Of a stretch of 51,638 nucleotides of DNA, positions 28,201 to 37,119 are shown piece by piece. The stretch covers positions 1 through 51,638 of the forward strand of contig JACQZG010000041.1 in the NCBI GenBank assembly GCA_016213935.1, in the 5' to 3' direction. The translations under genes were made by a program, and so were the position numbers. Under the pieces are notes generated by a model, which saw only the letters and a program-made list of their open reading frames with translations, was not told the DNA's origin and did not search any database. The stretch comes from Nitrospirota bacterium. Its GTDB lineage: Bacteria > Nitrospirota > Thermodesulfovibrionia > UBA6902. Position 1 is the first letter of the stretch. Every line of letters begins with the position of its first letter.

Positions 28201-28736
28201 TTATACTTCATTACGCCGGCGGCTTCTTCTATGAGGAATCTCCGCTCCTCGGGCTTTGAATTGAGTATGTGGTTTATCCTGCCCTGTTCAAGTATTGAAT
28301 AGGCCTTCAGCTCAAGGCCTGTGTCAAGCAGTATGTCTTTGATATCCTTCAGCCTGCACGGAACCTTGTTAAGGAGATACTCGCTCTCTCCCGAACGGTA
28401 AAGCCTGCGCGTTACAGTTACCTCTGCGGCGCCTGCACCTCCGTTGCCATCGGGGTTTTGAGAAGGCAGTTCGTCAACACCGGAAAGCACGAGCATCACC
28501 TCTGCCATACCCTTGCTCTTCCTGGCGGAGGAGCCGAAAAAGATTACATCCTCCATGCTCCCTCCCCTGAGGCTTTTTGCGCTCTGCTCGCCGAGCACCC
28601 ATTTGAACGCGTCGACCACATTGCTTTTGCCGCATCCATTGGGGCCGACAACTGCGGTTATCCCCTCATGCATATGCAGGACAGTCCTGTCGCAGAATGA
28701 TTTGAACCCGTTAAGTTCTATACGTTCGACGTGCAT
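25206..28736 (-). CDS. smc: Chromosome segregation protein SMC
   Basis: An 1176-residue condensin ATPase. The N-terminal head has ELNGFKSFCDRT and Walker A GPNGCGKSNVVDA near residue 32; two long coiled coils (about 170-500 and 660-1000) flank a hinge around 510-630 that includes VVGSHEDLLNAL and a Gly-rich turn; the C-terminal head has LSGGEQALTTLSLLFA and the Walker B LDEVDAPLDESN. Length and order are standard. The antisense side of the coiled coils looks open over long stretches, an effect of biased codons, not separate genes. Confidence 0.98.
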   Translation of the reverse strand: MHVERIELNGFKSFCDRTVLHMHEGITAVVGPNGCGKSNVVDAFKWVLGEQSAKSLRGGSMEDVIFFGSSARKSKGMAEVMLVLSGVDELPSQNPDGNGGAGAAEVTVTRRLYRSGESEYLLNKVPCRLKDIKDILLDTGLELKAYSILEQGRINHILNSKPEERRFLIEEAAGVMKYKVRKSEALRKLEASKFNLQRLSDIISEIKRQINAIDRHAKKAERYKKLFEEIRAIDLKIANRELSLLRDELSALASSENELKEKEAQLSAKIHSSEALIQEKRRLCVDSEKKLGEARSARHALEREVAEEEGEAALLRRDCENLKERIANLAEREKESFLLREEASAQLAKTEADSREIIKNLSDLGSILEEKKRALVSAEEEISLSESSLEAERRGLFSKAEEISSIRNEISRVSVMISNLKQKAEKSSVDITAVRGDLTSLEDIIGSTRKACSQAVASLNETKEHKEKAVSSLSDKKNEMASSETLLYGERETLAALISKHESLKEIYASRKADLDGSVRVLSQISDTFETSPEYETAIEAILGDKLNASVVGSHEDLLNALNHIKQKNGKRSGFVSAEDAETYIADAAPEPLPKAGGSGSVIGRALDFIRVKEEFKNIASLMLSDVWLVDNIETALSCRSSSASNYYVTLDGEVVEPSGIVFAGTEKGVLRTKRNLKELEADISKTREAVSASEGLVKKLRDDISKIENEIIAINGETSEKEKFCHELQVKISAMEEENARHVRKLEFLSIEADEGRGEKESLQKALDEKSALCEVRESEKKSIEERIIDLQNGTAEKRALLERLRSELTEIRLEQTSINEKTASYEREKRRLEAAVADIDRKKAGMIKEMSGMEGLILQKEDEAAEIEETLRSKVTRIDKLAKEVSVMEEILLAKNAEVGLIEKQEKAYASEIEAVRKELGHTEVRKTESSMRYDYLREDMRKAYAVDIISNPIEGELSPEEEERLPGLREKIEELGQVNLGSLEEYEELKTRYDFMTKQQEDVVDSITSLEETIFKINRSTKQRLREAFDALNEKFKEVFAILFGNGNAELILTHEDILEAGIDIVAQPPGKRLKNLMALSGGEQALTTLSLLFAGFLVKPTPVCILDEVDAPLDESNTGKFLSLLSEMSKKIQFIAITHNRLTMEAADFIYGITMEEPGASKAVSMQMADVA

Positions 28737-28861
28737 ATAGCTATGATTTTAAATAAATGGATAACACAGGGATCAACTGTCGCAAAATGAGGCTGTAAAT
28801 TACCTTCTACTATATATTAAACGGCGGGTATCTATCAAGAGTATTTTTCATCGGCAAGACA

Positions 28862-28893
28862 TAAAAAAAGGGAGGCGGATTAACGCCTCCCTT
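28862..28893 (-). terminator. Rho-independent terminator after the LamG gene
   Basis: A 10-bp stem AAGGGAGGCG/CGCCTCCCTT (28868-28893) with a six-base loop is followed, on the minus strand, by a run of seven T. It lies 20 bases past the stop of the LamG lipoprotein gene and separates it from smc. Confidence 0.85.
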
Positions 28894-28912
28894 AAAAAAT
28901 ACATTTTATGAA

Positions 28913-30007
28913 TTATGGAGTCCCCCAATATGGAATTCCTCCGCTTGCGAGATCTACCCAGGGATTAGGGCATGCGACACCGGGCTTGGTTTCGGCAAGC
29001 GCCTCACAGTCCCATTTAATTGAAGTGGCTTGGGGTCCCGTGCAATCTCTATCGCAATATTCGATACCCCCGTTATTCTCAGTTAACGACCAGTCTGCTA
29101 TATCCGATGAGAAATTTGCAACGCTTGCACCCTCATCAAGCTTCCAGTAGCCGATAAGGCCTGCATTCTCCATTCCGCACTGCCCCGTGCCAGGGACAAG
29201 CTCAGCATTTCTGCATGCAGCTATATCAGCCGCTGACCTTGCCACGCCCCAGAAACGCACCTCGTCAATAATCAATGTGTTTCGGTCACTTGGGTTTACG
29301 AGATATGATGTGCCTCCAATTGACACCCAATTTGTACCAAGCGTTGCGGATCTCCCTATAGCCTCATTATAAATGGATAAAGCCGGAAAAGCCCTCCCCT
29401 CTGTTGAACCGCAATCTGCATATGCTCCATTAACGTATATATCCAGATGAGACGCTGCGCTTTCAGCCCCGGGAGTCACTGTACAGGTTGCATGAACGCC
29501 TGTATGATTTGAAGTTGTAAATACGCCTGCAACATGGAACCAGGTCCGGTAAGCTTGTGCGGTGTTAAATCTTGCCTGTAAAATAGGGCTGACATTTGTA
29601 GCAGCTCTGTCTATGTACTTAATTATAATAAACGGTTTTAAATTAGCGATAAAGAGCATAAACCCTTCATCATCGCCTCCGCGGGCAAAAATGGCACCGC
29701 CGACATTTCCTGTCGTAAGAGGGGTATATACCCATGCTTCTACCGTAATCTGCATGCCGGCAAGGCTCGGCACGCTTTTGCCGAGCGCGACATAGGAAAC
29801 TTCATTAACACTAATCGAAGTATCCGGTGGAGCCTGATTGAGATTGATTGCCCATCTGCCATTGTCTACCCGCTCAACCGGGCCCTCGCTCTCGCCCACC
29901 TTGCTTTGCGGGCCCGAGCCGCATGAAATCAATGCCAAGCAGAAGAGAACGGCAATAACAAACTGTAATATGTTTTTTGCACCTGTCAGACTTCTGAAAT
30001 GCCTCAC
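28913..30007 (-). CDS. LamG-like domain lipoprotein
   Basis: A 364-residue secreted protein with a lipoprotein signal: basic N-terminus, hydrophobic core FVIAVLFCLALI and lipobox LISC with the acceptor Cys at about residue 29. The body (about 60-330) resembles a concanavalin/LamG jelly roll: ITVEAWVYTPLTTG, GGDDEGFMLFI, HVAGVFTTSN, DIYVNGAYADCGS and IIDEVRFWGVARSAADI, ending in LIGYWKLDEG. The start is GTG with GGAGGAG upstream. It has its own terminator and AT-rich leader, so it is a single-gene unit. It probably binds carbohydrate or another surface ligand. Confidence 0.82.
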   Translation of the reverse strand: MRHFRSLTGAKNILQFVIAVLFCLALISCGSGPQSKVGESEGPVERVDNGRWAINLNQAPPDTSISVNEVSYVALGKSVPSLAGMQITVEAWVYTPLTTGNVGGAIFARGGDDEGFMLFIANLKPFIIIKYIDRAATNVSPILQARFNTAQAYRTWFHVAGVFTTSNHTGVHATCTVTPGAESAASHLDIYVNGAYADCGSTEGRAFPALSIYNEAIGRSATLGTNWVSIGGTSYLVNPSDRNTLIIDEVRFWGVARSAADIAACRNAELVPGTGQCGMENAGLIGYWKLDEGASVANFSSDIADWSLTENNGGIEYCDRDCTGPQATSIKWDCEALAETKPGVACPNPWVDLASGGIPYWGTP

Positions 30008-30114
30008 AATCTCCTCCCTGCTGCTGTATATTTATAATAAAATTTTATTTGTATTATTAAATTATACTAAGGAAAATTTTGATTAAAAGTCAAGCACTCC
30101 AAAGAGAAACAAGC

Positions 30115-30210
30115 CTACTTGTCCCTTCTCTGGTGCTTTGTCTTTTTGAGGAGCTTTCTGTGTTTATGTTTGCTCATCTTCTTTTTACGCCACTTCATTA
30201 CGTTTCCCAA
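30115..30210 (-). CDS. bS22/AURKAIP1-COX24-type small basic ribosomal protein
   Basis: A 31-residue gene, too short for most ORF callers. It starts with TTG at 30210 with GGAGG seven bases upstream, and ends TAG. The product opens with Gly-Asn-Val, then a lysine-rich core KWRKKKMSKHKHRKLLKKTK, and closes QRRDK. This matches the pattern of the short AURKAIP1/COX24-domain proteins, one of which is bS22 of mycobacterial ribosomes. A later ATG (30198) would give 27 residues but lacks the well-spaced SD and the conserved N-terminal residues. It lies between the LamG and EF-G-like genes. Confidence 0.75.
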   Translation of the reverse strand: MGNVMKWRKKKMSKHKHRKLLKKTKHQRRDK

Positions 30211-30295
30211 AAAAACACCTCCTGATGTCTAATTTGATAAAAAATGTTTTATATTTTGCAGAATTTTATAGATAATTTCAACCTGTTATATGTTT

Positions 30296-32368
30296 TTACT
30301 CTTCTTCCTCGCCGGTCTTGGCACGTTCATCTATTATTTTTTGCGCTATATGCGCCGGCACTTCTTCATAATGCGAAGCGGCCATTGTGTATATGCCCCT
30401 GCTGCTCGTTATAGCATTAAGCTGATTGGCATAAGTGAGCATCTCGGCCATAGGCACAAGCGCCACCACCTTCTGGTTATCGCCTGATTGTTCGACCCCC
30501 TGAACCTTGCCGCGGCGTGAGTTAAGGTCGCCCATTATGCTCCCCATAAATTCATCCGGCACGGTAATCTCGACTCTAACGATCGGCTCAAGAAGCACAG
30601 GCTTTGCCATAGAGACGGCCTTCTTTATAGCGAAAGAGCCCGCGATTTTAAATGCCATTTCTGAAGAATCGACCGTATGATATGAGCCGTCATATACGCT
30701 CGCCCTCAGGTCGACCATCGGATAACCGGCATAAATTCCATGAGACATAGCCTCTATTATCCCCTTCTCAACCGCGGGGATATAAGACCTCGGGATGGCG
30801 CCGCCCACAATGCTGTTTACAAACTCAAACCCCGTCCCCCTCGGCAGAGGCTCTATCCTGATCCAGCAGTCGCCGAACTGCCCTTTGCCTCCTGACTGCT
30901 TCTTGTATTTACCCTGGGACTGAGCTGAGGCCCTGATCGTCTCCCTGTAAGGAATCTTTGGAGCCTTCATGATAACTTCAGTCCCGAATTTTCTCTTCAG
31001 CTTTTCAAGTATCACTTCAAGATGCACCTGCCCCATACCCGACAATATCATGTCCTTTGTCTCTGCGTCCCTCGTGAATTTAAGCGTCGGGTCTTCTTCA
31101 AGCAGCCTCTGAAGACCGGTGCTCACCTTATCTTCGTCGCCCCTGCTCTTGGGTTCAATCGCGTAAGAGATCATAGGGTCTGAAAACCTGAGCGGCTCAA
31201 AAAGGACCGGCTTGGAAGCATCGCATAATGTATCTCCTGTAAGTGTGCCCTTAAGCTTTGCCACCGCGGCGATTCCTCCGGGGCCGACTTTCTGGGCAGG
31301 ATGATGCGCCTTTCCCTGAAGATAAAAAATGTTGCCTAACTTCTCTTTCACGTCGCGAGCCGTATTATAAATATTCGAATCAGCCTTGAGAGAGCCTGAG
31401 AAGACCCTGAAGAGAGTGAGTTTGCCGGCAAAGGGGTCGGCTATTGTCTTAAAGACCCTGACCGCGAGCGGGCCGTTCTCATCAGATTTAATGATAATAT
31501 CTTCACCGGCGGCATTCTTTGCCTTGACAGGAGAAACGGTGTCCCTTTCAGCAGGCGAAGGAAGGCAGGAAAGCACGGAATCGAGCATTTGAGCGATGCC
31601 GATGTTAGAAACAGATGAACCGCAAAGGAGCGGCACAAACTTTCTTGAGAGAGCGCCGTCCTTGAGCCCCTTATTTATGTCAGATGATGAAAGCTCTTCG
31701 CCCTCGAGATATTTTTCAAGAAGCGAGTCATCCGTCTCCGCGACCTTCTCAATGAGTTTTGTCCTGTATTCATCGGCCAAAGGTTTTAGAGCATCCGGAA
31801 TATCGGACGCTGCTGTTCCTTTTATGAATTTCATGTTAACAGCGTCGATCACGCCTTCAAACTCCGCGCCGGAACCCGCCGGCACGGTCAATGCGACTGT
31901 GGAAACGCCGTACGACTTTTCGACGCTGGAGACGGCCTTGGCGAAATCAGCATTCTCCCTGTCCATCTTGCTTACAAAGACGAGCCTCGGCAGGCCGTAG
32001 TTGTCAGCCGCCTTCCAGACCTGCTCTGTCTCCGCCTTGACGCCTGTCATCGCGCTTACAAGGACGACCGCACTGTCGGCAACGCTCAGGCATGCCTTTG
32101 AGTCTTCAATGAAGTTGATATATCCCGGAGTATCAATAATATTAAGCCTGAAGCCTTTCCAGTCACAGAATGCAAGTGCGGAAGATATCGAAATTGTTCT
32201 GCCTATTTCTTCGGGTTCATAATCAGTGGTGGTTGTCCCTTCGTCTATCTTTCCTATCCTGTCAATAGCTTTCGCATTAAAGAGCATCGCGTCCGCCAGT
32301 GTCGTCTTGCCCGACCTTCCTCCGCCAATTAAAGCAATGTTCCTGATACTGCCGATATCAAAACTCAT
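30296..32368 (-). CDS. Elongation factor G-like GTPase
   Basis: A 690-residue EF-G paralogue. Order of parts is G domain (1-~280), domain II (~290-380), III (~390-470), IV (~480-600) and V (~610-690). The G motifs are divergent: P-loop GGGRSGKTTL, switch region GRTISISSA instead of ERGITI, DTPGY in place of DTPGH, and SKMD in place of NKMD. Domain IV keeps PYRETI and domain V EPIVRVEITVPDE. This marks the EF-G-like subgroup rather than the main translocase; a role in ribosome recycling, stress or assembly is possible but untested. The ordinary fusA is not in the window. Confidence 0.9.
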   Translation of the reverse strand: MSFDIGSIRNIALIGGGRSGKTTLADAMLFNAKAIDRIGKIDEGTTTTDYEPEEIGRTISISSALAFCDWKGFRLNIIDTPGYINFIEDSKACLSVADSAVVLVSAMTGVKAETEQVWKAADNYGLPRLVFVSKMDRENADFAKAVSSVEKSYGVSTVALTVPAGSGAEFEGVIDAVNMKFIKGTAASDIPDALKPLADEYRTKLIEKVAETDDSLLEKYLEGEELSSSDINKGLKDGALSRKFVPLLCGSSVSNIGIAQMLDSVLSCLPSPAERDTVSPVKAKNAAGEDIIIKSDENGPLAVRVFKTIADPFAGKLTLFRVFSGSLKADSNIYNTARDVKEKLGNIFYLQGKAHHPAQKVGPGGIAAVAKLKGTLTGDTLCDASKPVLFEPLRFSDPMISYAIEPKSRGDEDKVSTGLQRLLEEDPTLKFTRDAETKDMILSGMGQVHLEVILEKLKRKFGTEVIMKAPKIPYRETIRASAQSQGKYKKQSGGKGQFGDCWIRIEPLPRGTGFEFVNSIVGGAIPRSYIPAVEKGIIEAMSHGIYAGYPMVDLRASVYDGSYHTVDSSEMAFKIAGSFAIKKAVSMAKPVLLEPIVRVEITVPDEFMGSIMGDLNSRRGKVQGVEQSGDNQKVVALVPMAEMLTYANQLNAITSSRGIYTMAASHYEEVPAHIAQKIIDERAKTGEEEE

Positions 32369-32424
32369 ATATTGCCTCCCTTATGATATTGAGTAATAAT
32401 CAGGTCCGGTTCTAATGCGATATC

Positions 32425-32856
32425 TCAGGAGATAATCTCCTCAATAACCGGTTTATATTCTGCTTTTGACTCTAAATTTTTGCTAAAGACCCTGACGAAC
32501 AAAAAAGCGATTCCGAAGGCTGTGAATCCGGCAACCGCCGCGGCAAGGTCGGAATTAAAAGGAAGAAGCAATTTCTCCGCAATATTCTTGCCTATCACCG
32601 CGCCGGATATCAGAGCTAAAAGAGGAAGCCCGTAAACGAGCATGGTGCCTTTGAGGTATGTCATTGGTTTTATCGAGACCCTGACTTTTTGCCCTGCCTT
32701 TGCCTGGTGAGGATTCAACGCCTCTATCTCCATCCCTTCCTCAGTGACTGAGCATGTTCCCGTGGCAGAGCAGCCTTCACAAGCGCCCCTCTTTTGAACA
32801 AGGACTTTTGCAATGATGCCGTCAGTACTGATTACAACCCCGGTCTCTTCGATCAT
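32425..32856 (-). CDS. rseC: RseC/SoxR-reducing system family protein
   Basis: A 143-residue inner-membrane protein. The N-terminal cytosolic part has a cysteine cluster CEGCSATGTC (about residues 25-34), and two hydrophobic helices follow (about 75-130). Both are RseC-family features, the family linked to SoxR reduction in E. coli and to Rnf-associated electron transport. No rnf genes are nearby; here it lies between cimA and the EF-G-like gene. Confidence 0.85.
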   Translation of the reverse strand: MIEETGVVISTDGIIAKVLVQKRGACEGCSATGTCSVTEEGMEIEALNPHQAKAGQKVRVSIKPMTYLKGTMLVYGLPLLALISGAVIGKNIAEKLLLPFNSDLAAAVAGFTAFGIAFLFVRVFSKNLESKAEYKPVIEEIIS

Positions 32857-32865
32857 AATTAAAAA

Positions 32866-32897
32866 AGCTATCAGCCGTCAGCGTTCAGCTATCAGCT
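32866..32897. repeat. Short direct-repeat intergenic element
   Basis: AGCTATCAG followed by a cgtcagcgttc spacer and a second AGCTATCAG; related fragments (gacagcttacagctt) follow at 32928-32942. This is a common type of short intergenic repeat between the rseC start and the cimA end. Confidence 0.45.
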
Positions 32898-32943
32898 AAA
32901 AAACGTTTTCAACTTCAACTGCAAACCGACAGCTTACAGCTTT

Positions 32944-34506
32944 TTATCCTTTCAAAAGTTTATACTCAATGCTGTCCACGAGCGCCTGCCATGATGCCTC
33001 GATGATGTTTTCAGAGACGCCCACGGTGCCCCACTTATGCTCTTCATCGCCGGACTCTATCAGAACCCTCACTTTTGCCGATGTCCCCTTCCCTGCGGTG
33101 AGAACCCTAACCTTGTAATCAAGAAGCTTCACATCCTTTAACTGGGGATAGAATTTTTCAAGCGCCTTTCTCAAGGCATTGTCAAGAGCGTTCACAGGGC
33201 CGTTGCCGGTGGCGGCTGTATGCTCTGTCTTCCCCCCGACTTCGACCATGATGGTGGCTTCGCTTATCGGCTCTTCGCCCTCTTTCCTCTTTTCGATTAT
33301 CACTCTCGCCCCGATAAGCGTAAAAAACTTCTTGTGAAGACGGAGCTGTTTCTTCATCAACAGCTCAAAAGACGCCTCTGCCCCCTCATACTGAAAGCCC
33401 TGGTTCTCAAGCTCCTTGAGTTCGCGGACAATGTTTTTTATCTTGGGCGAATCGCTCTCAATTTTAAGATTGTACTCTTTCGCCTTCATGAGGACATTGC
33501 TTTTGCCAGCAAGGTCGGATACAAGGACTCTGCGGTAATTCCCCACAAGTTCCGGCCTGATGTGTTCATAAGTGCCGGAGTGTTTGAGAACGGCATTGAC
33601 ATGCGCTCCGCCTTTGTGCGCAAAGGCGCTGTCGCCGACATAAGGCTGCCTTTTGAAATGCCTTAGATTTGCGATCTCAGTGACAAATCTCGAGACAACC
33701 TTCAGTTTCTTTGTGTTCTGCAGAGAAACGCAGTCATAACCGAGTTTCAGTTTCAGGTTCGGAATTATTGATACGAGGTTCGCGTTCCCGCACCTCTCAC
33801 CCAATCCGTTTATCGTCCCCTGCACATGCGACGCGCCGGACTCCAGCGCCATAATGGAATTGGCAACGGCGCAGTCAGAATCGTTATGGGCATGAATCCC
33901 GACGGGAACGCTGAAATTCAAGGCAACCGATTTGACTATCTCTCCGATATCCTGAGGAAGCATTCCGCCGTTTGTGTCGCACAGCACGAGAAGGTCTGCC
34001 CCGCCTTCTGCAGCGGCCTTGAGCGACAGAAGCGCGTATTCAGGATTCGCTTTATATCCGTCAAAAAAATGTTCGGCGTCGAAGAAGACCTTTGTAACTC
34101 TTTTTTTGAGGTAAGAGACAGAATTGCTTATAAGGTCAAGATTCGCGGCCCTTGAGATCTTCAGCGCGTGCGAGACGTGAAAATCCCATGACTTCCCGAA
34201 GATGGTGATAACGGGAGCGCCGGACCTTAAGAGGCTTTTGATGTTCGGGTCATCAGACGCTTTGTTGGAGGCGTGGTGCGTTGAGCCGAATGCCGCAAGG
34301 CTCGAATTTTTCAGCCTGAGTTTCTTTGCCTTTTGGAAAAACTCCACATCTCTCGGGTTTGACCCCGGCCATCCGCCCTCGATGAAATGAATGCCGAGGC
34401 CGTCAAGCTCCTCCGCGATCCTCAGCTTGTCTTCGACAGAGAATGAGACATCCTCGGACTGTGCCCCGTCTCTTAGCGTCGTGTCATACAATTCTATCTT
34501 TCTCAT
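32944..34506 (-). CDS. cimA: (R)-citramalate synthase
   Basis: A 520-residue DRE-TIM enzyme condensing pyruvate and acetyl-CoA into citramalate, the first step of a threonine-independent isoleucine route. The N-terminus [19 protein letters not shown] is diagnostic, followed by [13 protein letters not shown] with the metal-binding His and the LeuA-type C-terminal regulatory domain (about 385-520). Length and the CimA-type N-terminus favour citramalate over 2-isopropylmalate synthase. It sits with lysC and the ApgM-family gene, so this region is an amino-acid hub. Confidence 0.94.
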   Translation of the reverse strand: MRKIELYDTTLRDGAQSEDVSFSVEDKLRIAEELDGLGIHFIEGGWPGSNPRDVEFFQKAKKLRLKNSSLAAFGSTHHASNKASDDPNIKSLLRSGAPVITIFGKSWDFHVSHALKISRAANLDLISNSVSYLKKRVTKVFFDAEHFFDGYKANPEYALLSLKAAAEGGADLLVLCDTNGGMLPQDIGEIVKSVALNFSVPVGIHAHNDSDCAVANSIMALESGASHVQGTINGLGERCGNANLVSIIPNLKLKLGYDCVSLQNTKKLKVVSRFVTEIANLRHFKRQPYVGDSAFAHKGGAHVNAVLKHSGTYEHIRPELVGNYRRVLVSDLAGKSNVLMKAKEYNLKIESDSPKIKNIVRELKELENQGFQYEGAEASFELLMKKQLRLHKKFFTLIGARVIIEKRKEGEEPISEATIMVEVGGKTEHTAATGNGPVNALDNALRKALEKFYPQLKDVKLLDYKVRVLTAGKGTSAKVRVLIESGDEEHKWGTVGVSENIIEASWQALVDSIEYKLLKG

Positions 34507-34544
34507 AAAGTTATTCTAATTAAAGAAAGCAAAAAAGTCAGGAG

Positions 34545-35765
34545 TTATCCTTCCGCAAGCCCAAAGGCACCGTGCAGCGTCCTGACCGCTGTTTCAGTGT
34601 GGGCGATGTCTATCACGCAAGATATCTTTATCTCGGATGTGCTTATCATCATGATATTTATTCCGGCCTTAGATAAGACATCAAACATTTTAGCCGCGAC
34701 CCCGACATGCGACTGCATTCCTACTCCCACTATCGAGACCTTTGAGACGCTGTCATTCATTGTCACGCCTCTCGCGTTAAGCTGCTCAGAAGCCTTTTTT
34801 GTGACATCGAGCGCCTTTTTACTGTCAGCCTTTGAGACCGTAAAGGAGATATCAGTCGCCTTTGTCTCAGTGCTGATGTTCTGGACTATCATGTCTATCA
34901 CGATATTGGCGTCCGCAAGCGCCCTGAAGACGCTTGCCGCGATGCCCGGCCTGTCGGGTACGCCGAGGATGGTTACCCTGACCTGATTCTTATCTGCGGC
35001 AACGCCCGATATTTCTATCTGTTCCATTTCTTTATCCTCCATAGTAACGAGTGTCCCGGGTGCGTTATTGAAACTTGAGCGCACGACAAGCGGGACTTTA
35101 TACTTCTTTGCGAATTCGACCGAGCGGTTGTGAAGAACCTTTGCCCCGAGGCTCGCCATCTCAAGCATCTCGTCAAAAGATATCTTCTCAAGCTTTCTCG
35201 CCTCCTTAACAATCCTCGGGTCCGTAGTGTAGACTCCCTCCACGTCGGTGTATATCTCGCAGAGGTCAGCCTTGAGAGCGGCGGCTATGGCAACAGCGGT
35301 GGTGTCAGATCCGCCTCTTCCGAGAGTCGTGACGTCTGAAAACTCGTTTATCCCCTGAAAACCCGCGACAACCGGAATGATGCCTTCTGCCAAAGCCTTC
35401 TCAAGCCTCACGGCCTCTATGGACTCTATCATCGCCTTTGTATGAGAGCTGTCGGTCTTTATTCCTACCTGCCTGCCCGTGAAGCTCTTTGAGCCGTATC
35501 CGAGTGACTGTATCGCCATGGCTGTAAGCGCGCTCGTTATCCTCTCACCCGATGAGAGCAGAAGGTCCATCTCGCGTTCATCCGGGTTTTCCGATACTTT
35601 GTTTGCAAAGCCTATCAGCTTGTCCGTCTCTCCGGCCATGGCAGAAACGACCACTACCACCTTGTTGCCCTCAGACGCGGTCGAGACGACGCGCTTCGCA
35701 ACGGCCTTTATCCGCTCTGTATCGGCAACCGATGTGCCGCCGTACTTCTGAACAATCAAAGCCAA
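34545..35765 (-). CDS. lysC: Aspartate kinase
   Basis: A 406-residue kinase making aspartyl phosphate, the entry to Lys, Thr, Met and Ile. The kinase domain starts [14 protein letters not shown] and shows [17 protein letters not shown] and [14 protein letters not shown]; two ACT domains follow (about 265-406). A start 11 codons upstream is possible, but TTG at 35765 gives the conserved N-terminus and has a GGTGGAGA ribosome-binding region just ahead, so it is chosen. Feedback regulation by Thr or Lys is expected from the ACT pair. Asd is not in the window. Confidence 0.96.
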   Translation of the reverse strand: MALIVQKYGGTSVADTERIKAVAKRVVSTASEGNKVVVVVSAMAGETDKLIGFANKVSENPDEREMDLLLSSGERITSALTAMAIQSLGYGSKSFTGRQVGIKTDSSHTKAMIESIEAVRLEKALAEGIIPVVAGFQGINEFSDVTTLGRGGSDTTAVAIAAALKADLCEIYTDVEGVYTTDPRIVKEARKLEKISFDEMLEMASLGAKVLHNRSVEFAKKYKVPLVVRSSFNNAPGTLVTMEDKEMEQIEISGVAADKNQVRVTILGVPDRPGIAASVFRALADANIVIDMIVQNISTETKATDISFTVSKADSKKALDVTKKASEQLNARGVTMNDSVSKVSIVGVGMQSHVGVAAKMFDVLSKAGINIMMISTSEIKISCVIDIAHTETAVRTLHGAFGLAEG

Positions 35766-35819
35766 ACTATCTCCACCTCCGCTTCCAAAGAATTCCATGA
35801 AACCGTGCCGGTTCGAAGT

Positions 35820-37037
35820 TTAACCGCATTTCAGAAAAAAGTCCATGAGTTTGTGGCCTTCCCTGATCACAACGGCATTTTTGTCCCTGCATATATCTTC
35901 TGAAAAAGCCTTTGTCTTCGAGCCGGAACCCTTAATTTTATCATTTCCGTATATGACAAACGGCACAGGGTCATCAGAATGAGTCCCAATGGATATGGGG
36001 GTCGGATGGTCAGGCAGCACCATTATTCTGTAATCCTTAAATATCTTCATGCCCTTAATGATATTAGCGACAATTCTCGAATCAAAATCCTCTATAGCCT
36101 TTATCTTCGCTTTGATATCGCGGTTATGACCCGCCTCATCAGGCGCCTCCACATGAAGGTAGACAATATCAACTCTTTTTAAAGCCTTTAAGGCGGCCAT
36201 TGCCTTTCCTTCGTAGTTTGTGTCGAGGTAACCGGTTGCGCCCTTAACATTGAGTATCTCAAAACCCGCGATAACGCCGAGCCCTTTTGTGAGGTCAACG
36301 GCTGAGATCATCGCGCCCCTGAGGCCGTATTTTGATTTAAATGACGGCACGCCCGCTCTTTTGCCCTGCCCCCAGAACCATATGCTGTTCGCGGCAGGCA
36401 AACCTTTTTTCATTCTCACTTTGTTGACCGCGCTCGACATCAGGATGTCAAAAGAATCTCCCATCAATCCTCTGAGAACCCCGCTTCCGCTTCCTTTCGG
36501 GAGATAAGCTGAAACATTCTTTCCCGTGATGTCATGAGGCGGAGTGCACTTTATCTTTTCCCTTCCGTTTTTCCAGACTATGAGATGGCGGTAGCTCATG
36601 CCCGGATAAAATTTAATCTCTTTGGAGCCGAGTTTTTTATCTAACTCTAAAATAAGTTTCTTCGCCTCCGCAGTCGGGATATGTCCAGCGCTGTAGTCTT
36701 TCATCACAGATGAACTCTTCTTTACGGAATCAGAAAGGGCTACGAGGTTGCATCTGAAGACAACATCATTATTGCCAAGCTTTATGCCCCTGTAAGCGGC
36801 CTCTATCGGAGCCCTTCCGCAGTAATACTTCCTCGGGTCATAGCCGAGGATGGAGAGGTTCGCGACATCAGAGCCGGGCTCAAAACCTTCAGGCACTGTC
36901 CTCACGGCGCCAATCACGCCCTCAGAGGCGAGCCTGTCCATATTCGGAGTGCGCGCCTTTTGAAGGCACGTCTTTCCGCCGAGTTTCTTAAGCGGCCTTC
37001 CAGCCATGCCGTCGCCTAATAGAATTATATATTTCAT
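35820..37037 (-). CDS. apgM: ApgM-family phosphoglycerate mutase / candidate homoserine kinase
   Basis: A 405-residue alkaline-phosphatase-fold enzyme of the cofactor-independent mutase family. Its start is MKYIILLGDGMAGRP, with GAGG seven bases upstream, rather than a Met 11 codons earlier. Other motifs are the GFEPGSDVANLSILGYDPRKYY block with the nucleophile Ser, EAAYRGIKLG, and the metal-binding VLPDHPTP and GTHSDDPVPF. A subgroup of this family has been proposed, and in some bacteria genetically supported, as homoserine kinase where ThrB is absent. Its position beside lysC and 3 kb from thrC and hom makes that role likely, but sequence alone does not separate the two. Confidence 0.85.
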   Translation of the reverse strand: MKYIILLGDGMAGRPLKKLGGKTCLQKARTPNMDRLASEGVIGAVRTVPEGFEPGSDVANLSILGYDPRKYYCGRAPIEAAYRGIKLGNNDVVFRCNLVALSDSVKKSSSVMKDYSAGHIPTAEAKKLILELDKKLGSKEIKFYPGMSYRHLIVWKNGREKIKCTPPHDITGKNVSAYLPKGSGSGVLRGLMGDSFDILMSSAVNKVRMKKGLPAANSIWFWGQGKRAGVPSFKSKYGLRGAMISAVDLTKGLGVIAGFEILNVKGATGYLDTNYEGKAMAALKALKRVDIVYLHVEAPDEAGHNRDIKAKIKAIEDFDSRIVANIIKGMKIFKDYRIMVLPDHPTPISIGTHSDDPVPFVIYGNDKIKGSGSKTKAFSEDICRDKNAVVIREGHKLMDFFLKCG

Positions 37038-37119
37038 ATACTGCCTCACAGGACATATATGATAATACATACGAAAGAAATAATAAATTAGATACAGATA
37101 AAAGAAATGAACTCCCGTT

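Noticed and set aside
32857..32943. Terminator between rseC and cimA
   Set aside because: The repeated agctatcag elements are direct repeats and do not form a strong hairpin followed by a T-run.
35800..35825. tRNA-like T-loop sequence (ggttcgaa)
   Set aside because: No acceptor, D or anticodon stems can be formed around it.
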